Positions 55,232 through 64,000 of a stretch of DNA of 64,000 nucleotides are shown piece after piece. A program made the position numbers and the translations under genes. This stretch comes from Macrosoma leucophasiata (taxonomy: Eukaryota; Arthropoda; Insecta; Lepidoptera; Hedylidae): the NCBI GenBank assembly GCA_036365455.1, contig JAWQUS010000025.1, forward strand, positions 27,006,001 through 27,070,000, read 5' to 3'. A model generated the notes under the pieces. That model was given only the letters and a program-made list of their open reading frames with translations, was not told the DNA's origin and did no database searches. Within the stretch, counting starts at the first letter, position 1. Each line of letters starts with the position of its first letter.

Positions 55232-55305
55232 GTCAGCAGTGAGGGCAGTATGTAGGTACTCGCGCCAGTGCGCAGGCGCAGGTCGTTAAAACAATTGCGA
55301 GCCAT
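55232..55305 (-). other. candidate start exon of the serpent-like gene (weak)
   Basis: An ATG at 55305 in good context (GAAATGG) opens MARNCFNDLRLRTGASTYIL and PSLLT, ending in phase 2 at GAC before GTACCC. Phase 2 is what the 53626 exon needs. The donor lacks the usual +5 G and the short frame may be chance. Listed as the best of few options. Confidence 0.18.
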
Positions 55306-55825
55306 TTCGCAGAACTGTTACGCTTTAAACAATACCAACACGAGATTTAAGTGAAAGTTGGTTATTAATATGAAGCTCTATTGTTAAAAGAGACAAAAAT
55401 ATTTTTATTTTACGTGTCCTTTCGAATGAGTTACGTTTACAATCTTACACGAAGCAAACCTTCAACCAGCGTCATATACTCGTACCTATGAGAATCCGGA
55501 CAATGCTACAGATCTAGTACAGTACCCCTCAAGCCCTTAAAGCATGCCACGCCAAACAAAGTCGGAGATCTTAATTGGGTACGAGATGGGACTACATGGG
55601 ACAAACTTCAAACTAGCCGTTTTCAGCTAAAATTCGCGTCCAATATGCCAGCTATCTAGCTTCCTATTTTTCTCAATTTCAATTCAGTGTTCAGTTGCGT
55701 TGATGTCATAGCCAGATAAAGTAACGTTAATTTTTTTTTTTAACCGACTTCAAAAAATTGGACGTGGTTCTCAATTCATCGGGATTTTTTTTATTAAGAT
55801 AAATAAATAGTAGGTAGGTGAAATA

Positions 55826-56200
55826 CGCTTCCACTCACAGCTCCCCGTTAAGTGTAAACCTTTATTGTGGGTACCGTTGTACTCATACAGCGCATACACA
55901 AATACACAGATCCGAAACAAATATATATAGTCTATACATAGGTTGCGGTCTATACATCAGGTTGGCCACTTACCCACCCACTTCCACCAATCCGCATTGG
56001 AGCAGCGTGGTGGAGTAAGCTCCAGGCCTCCCCCCCAAAAAGGGGAGAGACTCGTGCCCAGCAGTGGGACGTATAATGGGTTGCCATTATTATTATTATA
56101 TATATACATAGGTATCACTATTTGTCCCGGTGCGGAGATCGAACCAGCGACCCTCGAATCAAGCGGTCGATTACACTGCTGTACTAACCGAGTCGTCAAG
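55826..56200 (-). repeat. tRNA-derived SINE family 1, split by a later insertion
   Basis: 55826-55943 is the SINE body and 56103-56200 the tRNA-like head (GGTTCGATCTCCGCACCGGG inverted). Both halves align to 28590-28800 in inverse order. Confidence 0.75.
55944..56102 (+). mobile_element. LINE 3'-end insertion with 11-bp target duplication
   Basis: Contains GCATTGGAGCAGCGTGGTGG and GCCCAGCAGTGGGACGTATA, words of a very common lepidopteran LINE 3' end, and a TTA-rich tail. TATACATAGGT occurs at 55933-55943 and 56103-56113, flanking it exactly. Confidence 0.75.
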
Positions 56201-56221
56201 ATGTAATATGAAATTACCAGA

Positions 56222-57510
56222 TTTTTTAAATGTGGCAAGCAAGCATGCAGTTCACATTGATGTTATATAGACACTTACACAAAGACCAGAGGGCAAAATG
56301 CAGATACATTGCCAACCCTGAGACCTTAGTTGTTATGTCTCTGTGATAGTTATTACGGGTCCATACATTACCATCTAACCGGAACACGATTTAGCGGCAG
56401 ATAACTGTGAGAAGTTGCAAGAGGACATTAACAGAGTAGCGGATTGGTGTAGGGAAAATTCCGTTCAATTTAACACTTCTAAGTGTGTCACTATAAGTTT
56501 CACTCGGGCACGCACTCCAATCCAATACACATACAAGGTCAGTGGGACTGAGTTAGTTAGGGTCAACGAAGTAAAAGACCTGGGGGTCCACCTATCATCA
56601 GATCTAAAGTTTGCTAGCCATATCACAAACATTTGTAAAAAAGCTTTTCGGACTCTAGGATTTGTAATGAGAACAGTTCGCACTTTTGCAAACATCAAAG
56701 CAATCGAATCTTTGTATAAGGCATTAGTCCGGAGTCAATTGGAGTACTGTGCAGTTATATGGTCTCCACATGAGCAAAAATACATCACAATGTTGGAAAG
56801 GCTTCAAAATAAATTTGTGAGATACTTATATTTTAGACTCTATGGTGTATATCCTGCCTATCCACTCACATATCCAACTTTATTTGTTCTAGGGATGGTC
56901 GGGTATAATAAACTGATAGTAAGAAGGGAATTTGCTCTAGTTTTATATATCTTTAAATTATTGAGAGGCAAAGTATATAATACCAACTTACTTGGTGAAA
57001 TAAATATATATGTGCCAGATAAATACATATGGAGACGTAGTATGCCAGTATTGCTGGCCATACCACGTTGTCGGACAAATCTGCTACAAGAGGCACCTCT
57101 GACGCGGAGTCTTCGCACTATGAATCTCATTGCTAGAGATATAGATATATTCACTTGTTCTCTGAGTGAATTTACGAAGGTAGCTTTAGGTGTCATTAGT
57201 TATAAGTAATGCAATACAATTAGCAATCATACTTAATTGAATAAATTGGAATTATATCAATATGTTATTGTATGTTAATGTAATTTAATTTTATAATGTA
57301 TTTTGAAATTATTTAATGCATTTTAATCTATTTTAATTGTGAATGTATTTTAATCTTTAAAATAATATCTATTGCTTGTCTATCGCATTGGGTAGCCACC
57401 TGTAAGGATAGATTTAAGTTGGTGAAATAAATAAATAAATAAATAAAATATAGGTAATGCGGTGGTGCCTGCGCCTTCGAGCTCCTACACTGGAACTCTA
57501 CCACCAGTAA
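56222..57510 (-). repeat. GGTGGTAG-family repeat, interrupted by a LINE
   Basis: 56222-56403 is the inverted 3' part (AAATGTGGCAAGCAAGCATG to GATTTAGCGGCAG); 57451-57510 is the inverted 5' part (GGTAATGCGGTGGTGCC to GGAACTCTACCACCAGT). Together they make one copy. Confidence 0.8.
56409..57450 (+). mobile_element. 5'-truncated non-LTR retrotransposon with (TAAA)n tail
   Basis: An open frame 56415-57209 (264 aa) encodes the C-terminal part of a reverse transcriptase: INRVADWCRENSVQFNTSKC, VKDLGVHLSSDLKFASHI, then ESLYKALVRSQLEYCAVIWS, typical thumb and post-palm motifs of Jockey/CR1-type elements. A 240-base AT-rich 3' UTR ends in TAAATAAATAAATAAATAAA. The frame is intact but the catalytic palm (YADD) is missing, so it is a dead 3' fragment, apparently recent. 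Confidence 0.88.
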
Positions 57511-57929
57511 TCAGATTGGTTAGTTACGTTCTTGTTGATTTCGTTACGAGCGCGAGGGATTGTGGAGCACCGTCACTCTTTCCCGTAAACAGAGGATGTA
57601 TTAGTCAATTGATTAAGAATGACCTAGCTCTCGCAACGCGTGTTGTCTGTCAGCAAGGTCTTACAGTTACGTGGAGCTTTTCTAATTGCAATGCGGGTAA
57701 TCAGCCGCGGTGTTCTATACCGTAGAGCTGCCCGCATACCCACCGGCGCAGTAGTGAACACTCGGTGACTTATTATACCCGCACCGGACGGCAACGTCTC
57801 CGCCCTCAGTTGTACACATCGAAGTCTACTTGAGACCTGGTGCAAAGGAGCATGTATCGATCTCCAGGGTTGACAACTTCGCAAAAAAAAATATTTACGA
57901 CCATTATAAATTTATGAATATTTTTACCA

Positions 57930-58125
57930 ACTGCCTCAGTAGTCAATTGGTAGCAGATCACTACTGCTACACTGGGTTCGATTCTCGGGTCGGGGCTACC
58001 AGAGATAGGGATGCAAAATCCTTTATCTCTGGTTCTATTGGGATTTTTTAAGTTGCCCAGTACCTCGGAGTTTGGTAATGTACCCGGAGATATTAACAGG
58101 CTTGCCAACTGTCAGGTACAGGGGA
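57930..58125 (+). repeat. tRNA-like SINE family 2, best copy
   Basis: CTCAGTAGTCAATTGGTAGC (box A part), GGGTTCGATTCTCGGGTCGG (box B), AATCCTTTATCTCTGGTTCT, CGGAGTTTGGTAATGTACCC, GATATTAACAGGCTTGCC. Confidence 0.72.
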
Positions 58126-58429
58126 AAAAGTTTGGCCGGCAAATTCACACATACACATGTAACAAACCTCTGCCTCCATCTTTGTGGAGTACAGTCGTTA
58201 CGTAAATTACTTCTGAAACAATTTTTTTTTCTTTTAACGTCCCACATGCCTGTACGAGCAAAGCAACAACAAACAGTGACATTTCATCCGCGGATAAGAT
58301 ACATTTGCGGATGAATTGTCACTTAAGTCAAATTGTCAACCCTAGCAAGGTGTGAAATAGAGTAGTAGGTACTTCGTTTTTCCTAATTAGAATTTATAAG
58401 CGAGCAAGTTGGCGACAACAGATATGTGG

Positions 58430-58610
58430 TGGTCAACCCTAGCGGGGTGTGAAGGAAAGCGGTGCGCACGTGCGCGGCCCGCTGCGTGACCGCGCGCGCG
58501 CCCCGCGCACGTAGTTATCGCCGGACAACGCGGACATTTGTTCACTCGTCGACTCACTCAAGCCGAAATATACTATCTTGTAACTGGACTAAGTAACCAG
58601 ACTTGAATTT
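58430..58610 (-). promoter_or_regulatory. CpG island, candidate promoter or first exon of the serpent-like gene
   Basis: Very GC-rich (CGTGACCGCGCGCGCGCCCC) within AT-rich DNA. On the minus strand an ATG at 58541 opens MSALSGDNYVRGARARSRSG with a TAG after 32 codons. Phase-2 GT dinucleotides exist but resemble donors poorly. A promoter with a noncoding exon is as likely. Confidence 0.28.
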
Positions 58611-58671
58611 ACGCTAAAATGAAGCATGTGAAGATAATGGGTGCGTTAAGTAGAATTAATGCCTTACAATA

Positions 58672-59010
58672 TTTTTTTTATGTAATGGAAGTGGCAAACA
58701 GACATGCAGTTCACATTTATGTTAAGTGATAAACTGCAGCCTTTAGACACCCACACGAAGACCAAGGTCAAAATGCAGATGCGTTACCACTCCTGAGGCC
58801 TAAGGTGTTATGCCTCTGTGCCGTATACCGTCTGTGCTGTGTCTCAGCTGTCAGCATGAAAATAAGTAACAATGCTGATTGGATTACAAATGACTGGTGA
58901 TTGATTTCCAGTGACGTAACAGAGTAGATACCACCGCATTATCAAATCTAGGTACCTACTTGCCGGCCGGTAAAGAGCAATGCTCATTGCGATCGTGTTT
59001 GGTGGTAATT
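58672..59010. repeat. GGTGGTAG-family repeats, one inverted and one decayed direct piece
   Basis: 58672-58830 is a clear inverted 3' part (GTAATGGAAGTGGCAAACAG to TGTTATGCCTCTGTGCC). 58908-59010 holds direct 5' words (TTTCCAGTGACGTAAC, ACCACCGCATTATC, GATCGTGTTTGGTGGTAATT). Confidence 0.6.
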
Positions 59011-59571
59011 ACTGACATACAGGCAACATACTTAACATACTACATATTAATATACCTAATTACGAATATTAAAAAGGTTAGTACCTAAATCAATACCTAG
59101 TAAGTCTTAGAAAACAATATTTTCCGACCTTATGTTAACAACGGCGTTTAACTAATAACATTCGATAATTGGTCATCTTCTCTGATTCAGTTGACATCCT
59201 ACATCGTCCGGTTTAAAACAAAGTGTGATAGCCGGCGTGGTCGCCACACACCACACGACCGGTGCCCATCACTCCGGCATGCCGCACTCCCTCGGGACGC
59301 GGCGGCAGATCGCCCGCGGCTATAATCATTAGCAATTAGTTAACTGACATCCGATCTATTGTAAAACACTAGAAGAAACCTATCCAAGCCCCGACAGAAT
59401 TAATTTAGGGTTTTTAGATTTTTTTTTCTTGTTTTGACTATTTTCTTACAATAGAGATAATCTACCTACCTTTTGTAGGGTAGGGTTAGAGGTTTAGTAG
59501 GAGTGCTTGGATAATAAATAAAGATAGTAATATTCGATAGACATACCTACGTTTAACAAATTTTGGGATAT

Positions 59572-60040
59572 TTTAATGTCAAACAAGTTCACATTGATGG
59601 TAAGTTGATAGATAGTTAGTGTGTGTGTGTGTGTGTGTGTTTTGCCTGGTTTTTATACTTTAATTAAAGAACTTTATCATTTAAGTTATTTCAGTTATAC
59701 TTAGTTACCTAAGCTATGGAAGAGTGGGGCCACCCGTCACAGGTCTAATATATAGCCTACTGGGTTGGTCCTAGCACTTGTTTATAGATATAAGTATTTT
59801 TGGTTAAAGAAATAAATATTTTTTGATTTTTTATAAATATTTTTTTGAAATTAATACTGAGAACCAGGTAATTCAATGTAAATTCGATACTTACCACTCA
59901 TGAAGTCTAAGTTAATATACCTCTGTAACCTCTGTCCCGGAAATCACAGGGCCGTACATTATACCTGCTCCTCAAGAATATTATGTAATTCAGTAATGCC
60001 TATGCCCTCGAGCGCCAACACTGGAGCTCTACCACCAGTA
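59572..60040 (-). repeat. GGTGGTAG-family repeat split by AT-rich DNA with (GT)n
   Basis: TCAAACAAGTTCACATTGATGG at 59580, then GTGT repeats 59619-59641 and unrelated AT-rich sequence. The family resumes near 59893 (CATGAAGTCTAAGTTAATATACC) and ends GGAGCTCTACCACCAGTA at 60040. Confidence 0.6.
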
Positions 60041-63000
60041 AATAAAAAACTGTCAGCGTAGCGAAATCCAGGGTGGTCACCCACAACACGGTCGGTGCCC
60101 TGGGTGCCTGGGCCCCAGGGGGCTCCCTGGGGCGCGGCGCGGCGCGGTGGCTCGCCCACGACGACCATCATCAACAATCTAACTAACTGATATCGGATAC
60201 GTTTCCGATTGTGACGCTAGTTCTCATATTCTTATGGGATTATCCTTCACTATTTCCGGAAATGTCCCCGTTGGTGGTGATTGTCAGTTTCTCCATTTTT
60301 ATGGTTACTGGTCCTCGGATGTGCGTAAAATATTTTTGGGGTTCGGTTTTAGCGCTTTGGGGTAATTAAAAACGAAACTTGGCGATATTCTGCCAAAGAT
60401 TAAATATAAAAAATTAAATTATATGTATAGTATCAACTCATCAAATATATCGGAATTGCCCCAATGCACCTTATGTCAATCGAATAATGGTCGAAACTTA
60501 ATTACTGTCATCCTAAATTAGTTTTTGGAAGTAACGTCATCAAGCTAGTCCACTAAAGGTATAGTAGGTACCCATCGCCAGGAAAAAAGTAAGCACACAG
60601 AAGAAACCTCTCCAAAGCCCAAATTAATTTTGCCGGTTCGGCTCGTATTTGCGCATCATAATCCCACCGGAACGCTAAGAGCCTATACAAATAACTCATT
60701 TCGAGACACTTAAGCCGTCATTCAACACGTACAAAAAACAGTACAAATTTGGAAACGATGGGGCTCTTAAAACGTGTAAAATGGCGCGTTAGAAGCGGCC
60801 ACAAAAACTGCGCCGCAAACACCGCTAGCGCCTCACCCTCACCTGTGCGTGCGCACTCTCTCGTCTGTACCGTTTTAAGTCAAGATATTCATTATAAAGG
60901 TGATTGAAGCAATGAATGATATAGTCTTGTAGTCCAGATATTGTGAGTCAAATCACGAGAGTTAATTAAATAGACATCTAGGAAACGCCCGTGTTCATGG
61001 AACCATGCCTGTATTATTGTCACTGAATCACAATATTAAAATAGGTTCATAAGTAACGAAATTTTCAAAATACTCATTAACATAAAACTTTGCTTTTGAA
61101 CACAGTCGCCCCTAGTCTGTATCGAAAGCTTTCGTTAAAGAACAATGGCGAACTCCCATACATGTTTTTATGTCGGTGAAATACTCACTGTCTTCAGCTC
61201 AAAAATATTGCTTATTATTCAACATCAATTCCTGAGTTGCGTGATATACAGTTTTTTCGTCAAAACGGCCAAGAAAAAATGATAAATAGGTTTTAAAGTT
61301 TTATAGGTTTTGTTACTGATAATCAAGCTGTGAAGCAAAATCGGTCTCTTTCGGAAAAATCGGCTGCTTCCAACAATCATACACAAGAAGAGCAATATCT
61401 ATTAGTCCACAAACAATCCTAAAATTCTAAAAAATCCTAAATAATCGAAGAAAACATCACTTAAAAAACAATACACCGCAAAAAGTGACAGAATCTGACA
61501 GAAGTGACAGATAACACTAGCACAGAATGACAGACGGCGGACAGATTAAAAATGAATCGATATCGATTTTATATCAATCACAGTGATTAAATTGAATTGA
61601 ATGTCAAACTGGAGACCTCATATTCAGGAATGATTATGATTGATTGAATCTAGTTAAATCGGACGAGTAGTAATAGTATATAGAAATAAAATTACTTTTT
61701 TGGTATCTGTTATAGTAAACACAATATATAGCAATATGTTCATATACAACATCGATTTTGGAATCGATATTTCGCATAAATAACGTTCAATTAAATTCTT
61801 TTTGTTTTTGTTTTTTAACCTAGACCTTATGAAATTACATAATTTGTTCAAAAAACGTAGAAAAATATTTAAATACGATCTGTGCAAATGGTCTATAAAG
61901 ACGCTCCAACTTTTTACACATAGATTTTCGCCATTGTTCTTTGCCACCTTAGTAGGTACGTAATCTACTGATGGGATACTACATGTATATCAATTGTTAT
62001 TCGTTTTAATTTATTTTGTTTGTTTTTGACGTGTCATAAGAGGTGCCTGTCACCCTAAATTAATAAATGAGTTTCTGATTCTGATTCTGATTCTGGATAC
62101 GGAAGGAAAAACGTTAGCAAGTCAAAATAAATTTAACCAATTCTCGCGATTTTTGATATCCTCACAACTTTGTTTAATACTTAGAAATGACTAGTTTGTA
62201 CTTGAACAATACCTCATAAAGAAGTTATTTAAGAGACTGTTAAAACTAACAGGCTTGTTTCTCGTAATTTTTCCATTGCAAATTTACCGATAATCGTAAT
62301 TAGAATTTCAGTAATTATATAAAAAACCTAATATATTCGACTTCTCCGTGAATTATTGTCGAAGTAAACCTACTGTACAGGTTATACGTCGTATCTGTTA
62401 ATTTATTAACATTTATTTGAATGGTAACAACAACTTGTCGTTTCTGTTGGAAATACAAGTTTTACATAATGCCGCAACTTTCACAATTTAAAATAGGAAC
62501 ACAAAACGTAATACACCACCACATGTTTGTTAGTGAGGAAACCTATGTTACCAATTGACTCATACACAGATAATGATCGCACGATAGAACGAGGAGAGTA
62601 TGGAAACAAGAGATCACAAATGGTAAATATTTTCTTAAATTAGCGACAATATGATAAAGTAAAATTATAACTTGGTGCAAAATTTAACTACACTGATGCC
62701 TTGTTAACAAGGCGTAGGTCAGGAAATCGACGAGTGCATAGAACTTTGAATCACATTGATGCAAGATGATGGTGAGTGTTTATTATCACATGCTCAATCT
62801 CACAATCTACGAAACGTGAGTTTAAAAATAACACAGAGAATAGGAACGGCAGCATAATGGCTTACGTAGTACCATATAGTACACACCATCAGTGGGTTCC
62901 GAATACTTGACTGCCACTGGTATAAAATAATTAGTAATTATTTGTAAAAATGACAAAAAAAAACTCGATTTGCTTCAATTTGCCAATGTAAAAGCAGAAA

Positions 63001-64000
63001 AAAATTGCTGATTCATGTCTAATTTTAGTTGTAAGGTAGCCCAAGTTAAGGAACCGGTTTGTTATATCCAAACTAGGTACGATGTAGATTAGTCTAGTAT
63101 GTTCAATAGTAGGTACCTTTGACGAGGAGGTAGGTAAGTATAAATAAGATTGAAATTAGCGAACATAGGATGAACTCCGTTTTGTTTCAATACAATGTAC
63201 TAAGTTTGTTTTATAATATAGGTAACATTAAATTTAAAGGTAAAATACAGAAAACAAACGCAGCGTCAACCAGTGGATGGACTAGGAAACCACTCAAAGT
63301 TCCACAAAACAAGGAAATCAAACCGCAAACTATTGATGTAAAAATAGGCACTTTATAACAAAACTTAACATGACATGGTGTTTTATAAAATAAACAAGGA
63401 AACAGCAAGAAAAAAGAAAGAATCATTAAAAGGTGAGAAAGCACTAGATACTATCGTATTTTGATTGCTATTTTGTCAGAGGCAAAACGAATGTAACTCC
63501 TCGAATCGTATTTTCGTATTACGTAGGTACGTGTATGTTGCGCTATGATAAGTTACGAGGTATCAAAAGTAACGAAACCATAGTAACAAGTACTAATTAG
63601 TACCTACAGTAAAGCATACTGGTTTCGTATATTGGTCTTTACATTCTTTCAGTTTTATGGAAGCTCTATAGCCAAGCACAGTCGTCAAATGGCGTCCTTA
63701 CTAAGTTTGACCCCTCAAAAGGACAAAAAATTGCTGCACGCAGTAAATTTGGCTGCGATGCTAATATTTCGTCTTAAAATTATCTGGGTGGCATACACGT
63801 AGACAGAGCGAACATTGACTCGTTTCCTGATCGACAGCACACAACATTAGTACCTACCGACTAATTATTTCGAAGCATTGATGAATTTTTAATTACTGCA
63901 ACCGTTAGCCGGTGATCGCGAATCCTAACACTTTGTCACCGAGAACAGTTATAATGGAATATTTAATACGTATCTAATTGCTTTCGAGCGAGCCGATCGA
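60041..64000. other. AT-rich stretch upstream of the serpent-like gene
   Basis: A GC patch at 60090-60165 carries a short minus frame (MMVVVGEPPRRAAPQGAPWG...) without a usable phase-2 donor. A CpG-richer piece lies at 60780-60870 with GCACAG before GTGAGG on the minus strand, possibly a noncoding exon. A TTCTGA repeat lies at 62070-62097. Nothing else is supported. The 97-residue minus frame at 61654-61947 is AT-driven and unlikely to be a gene. Confidence 0.4.

Noticed and set aside
59225..59345. 39-codon minus frame starting MIIAAGDLPPRPEG as first serpent-like exon
   Set aside because: No usable donor in phase 2, the phase required by the 53626 exon.
59959..60177. 72-codon minus frame starting MLMMVVVGEPPRR
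   Set aside because: Half of it reads a GGTGGTAG repeat; donors present are phase 0 or 1, not 2.
61654..61947. 97-codon minus frame starting MAKNNGENLC
   Set aside because: AT-driven Lys/Asn/Ile-rich peptide without homology cues or gene context.
1..64000. CRISPR arrays, operons, bacterial promoters
   Set aside because: No repeat-spacer arrays or prokaryotic gene layout; the sequence is eukaryotic with spliced genes.

Overview
The window is animal nuclear DNA, most likely from a moth or butterfly (Lepidoptera). It is AT-rich, its genes are split by introns, and it is crowded with short tRNA-derived SINEs, MITEs, mariner copies and truncated non-LTR retrotransposons. It also carries repeat tails I associate with lepidopteran genomes (TAGCTG..CCCG..CTTCG and GCATTGGAGCAGCGTGG). 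There are no bacterial features.

The only host genes I can support are two GATA-type zinc-finger transcription factors. Both are on the minus strand, in tandem, so transcription runs right to left. The left gene (318-6532) is complete: six coding exons with matching phases sum to 1875 nt, a 624-residue protein with two GATA fingers. It is most like GATAe (pannier is the alternative). The right gene (at least 38067-53626) is most like serpent. Seven exon positions chain in phase to the stop, but its first coding exon was not found. It has a pair of interchangeable exons, one with the N-terminal finger and one without. Their phases make them mutually exclusive, as I recall for the Drosophila serpent isoforms. 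A serpent-GATAe neighbourhood fits the known insect GATA4/5/6 cluster, in which pannier would lie just left of the window.

Layout: 1-6.8 kb is the GATAe-like gene, with two decayed partial copies of its own exons in its introns. 6.8-38 kb is intergenic: AT-rich sequence, repeats, two mariner copies, LINE and hAT insertions, and a GC-rich island near 29.6-30.6 kb dense in GATA motifs. 38-53.6 kb is the serpent-like gene, with a small DNA transposon, several perfect inverted repeats and CpG-rich patches that may be internal promoters. 53.7-64 kb is the upstream or 5' intron region, with nested retroelement insertions.

Clusters of WGATAR sites inside and between the genes suggest auto- and cross-regulation; this is inference. 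The most unusual observations are the decayed exon duplicates, the phase-locked alternative exons, long perfect hairpins in introns, a DNA transposon carrying a spliced-looking leader and a 36-codon ORF, and two mariner copies sharing one frameshift.
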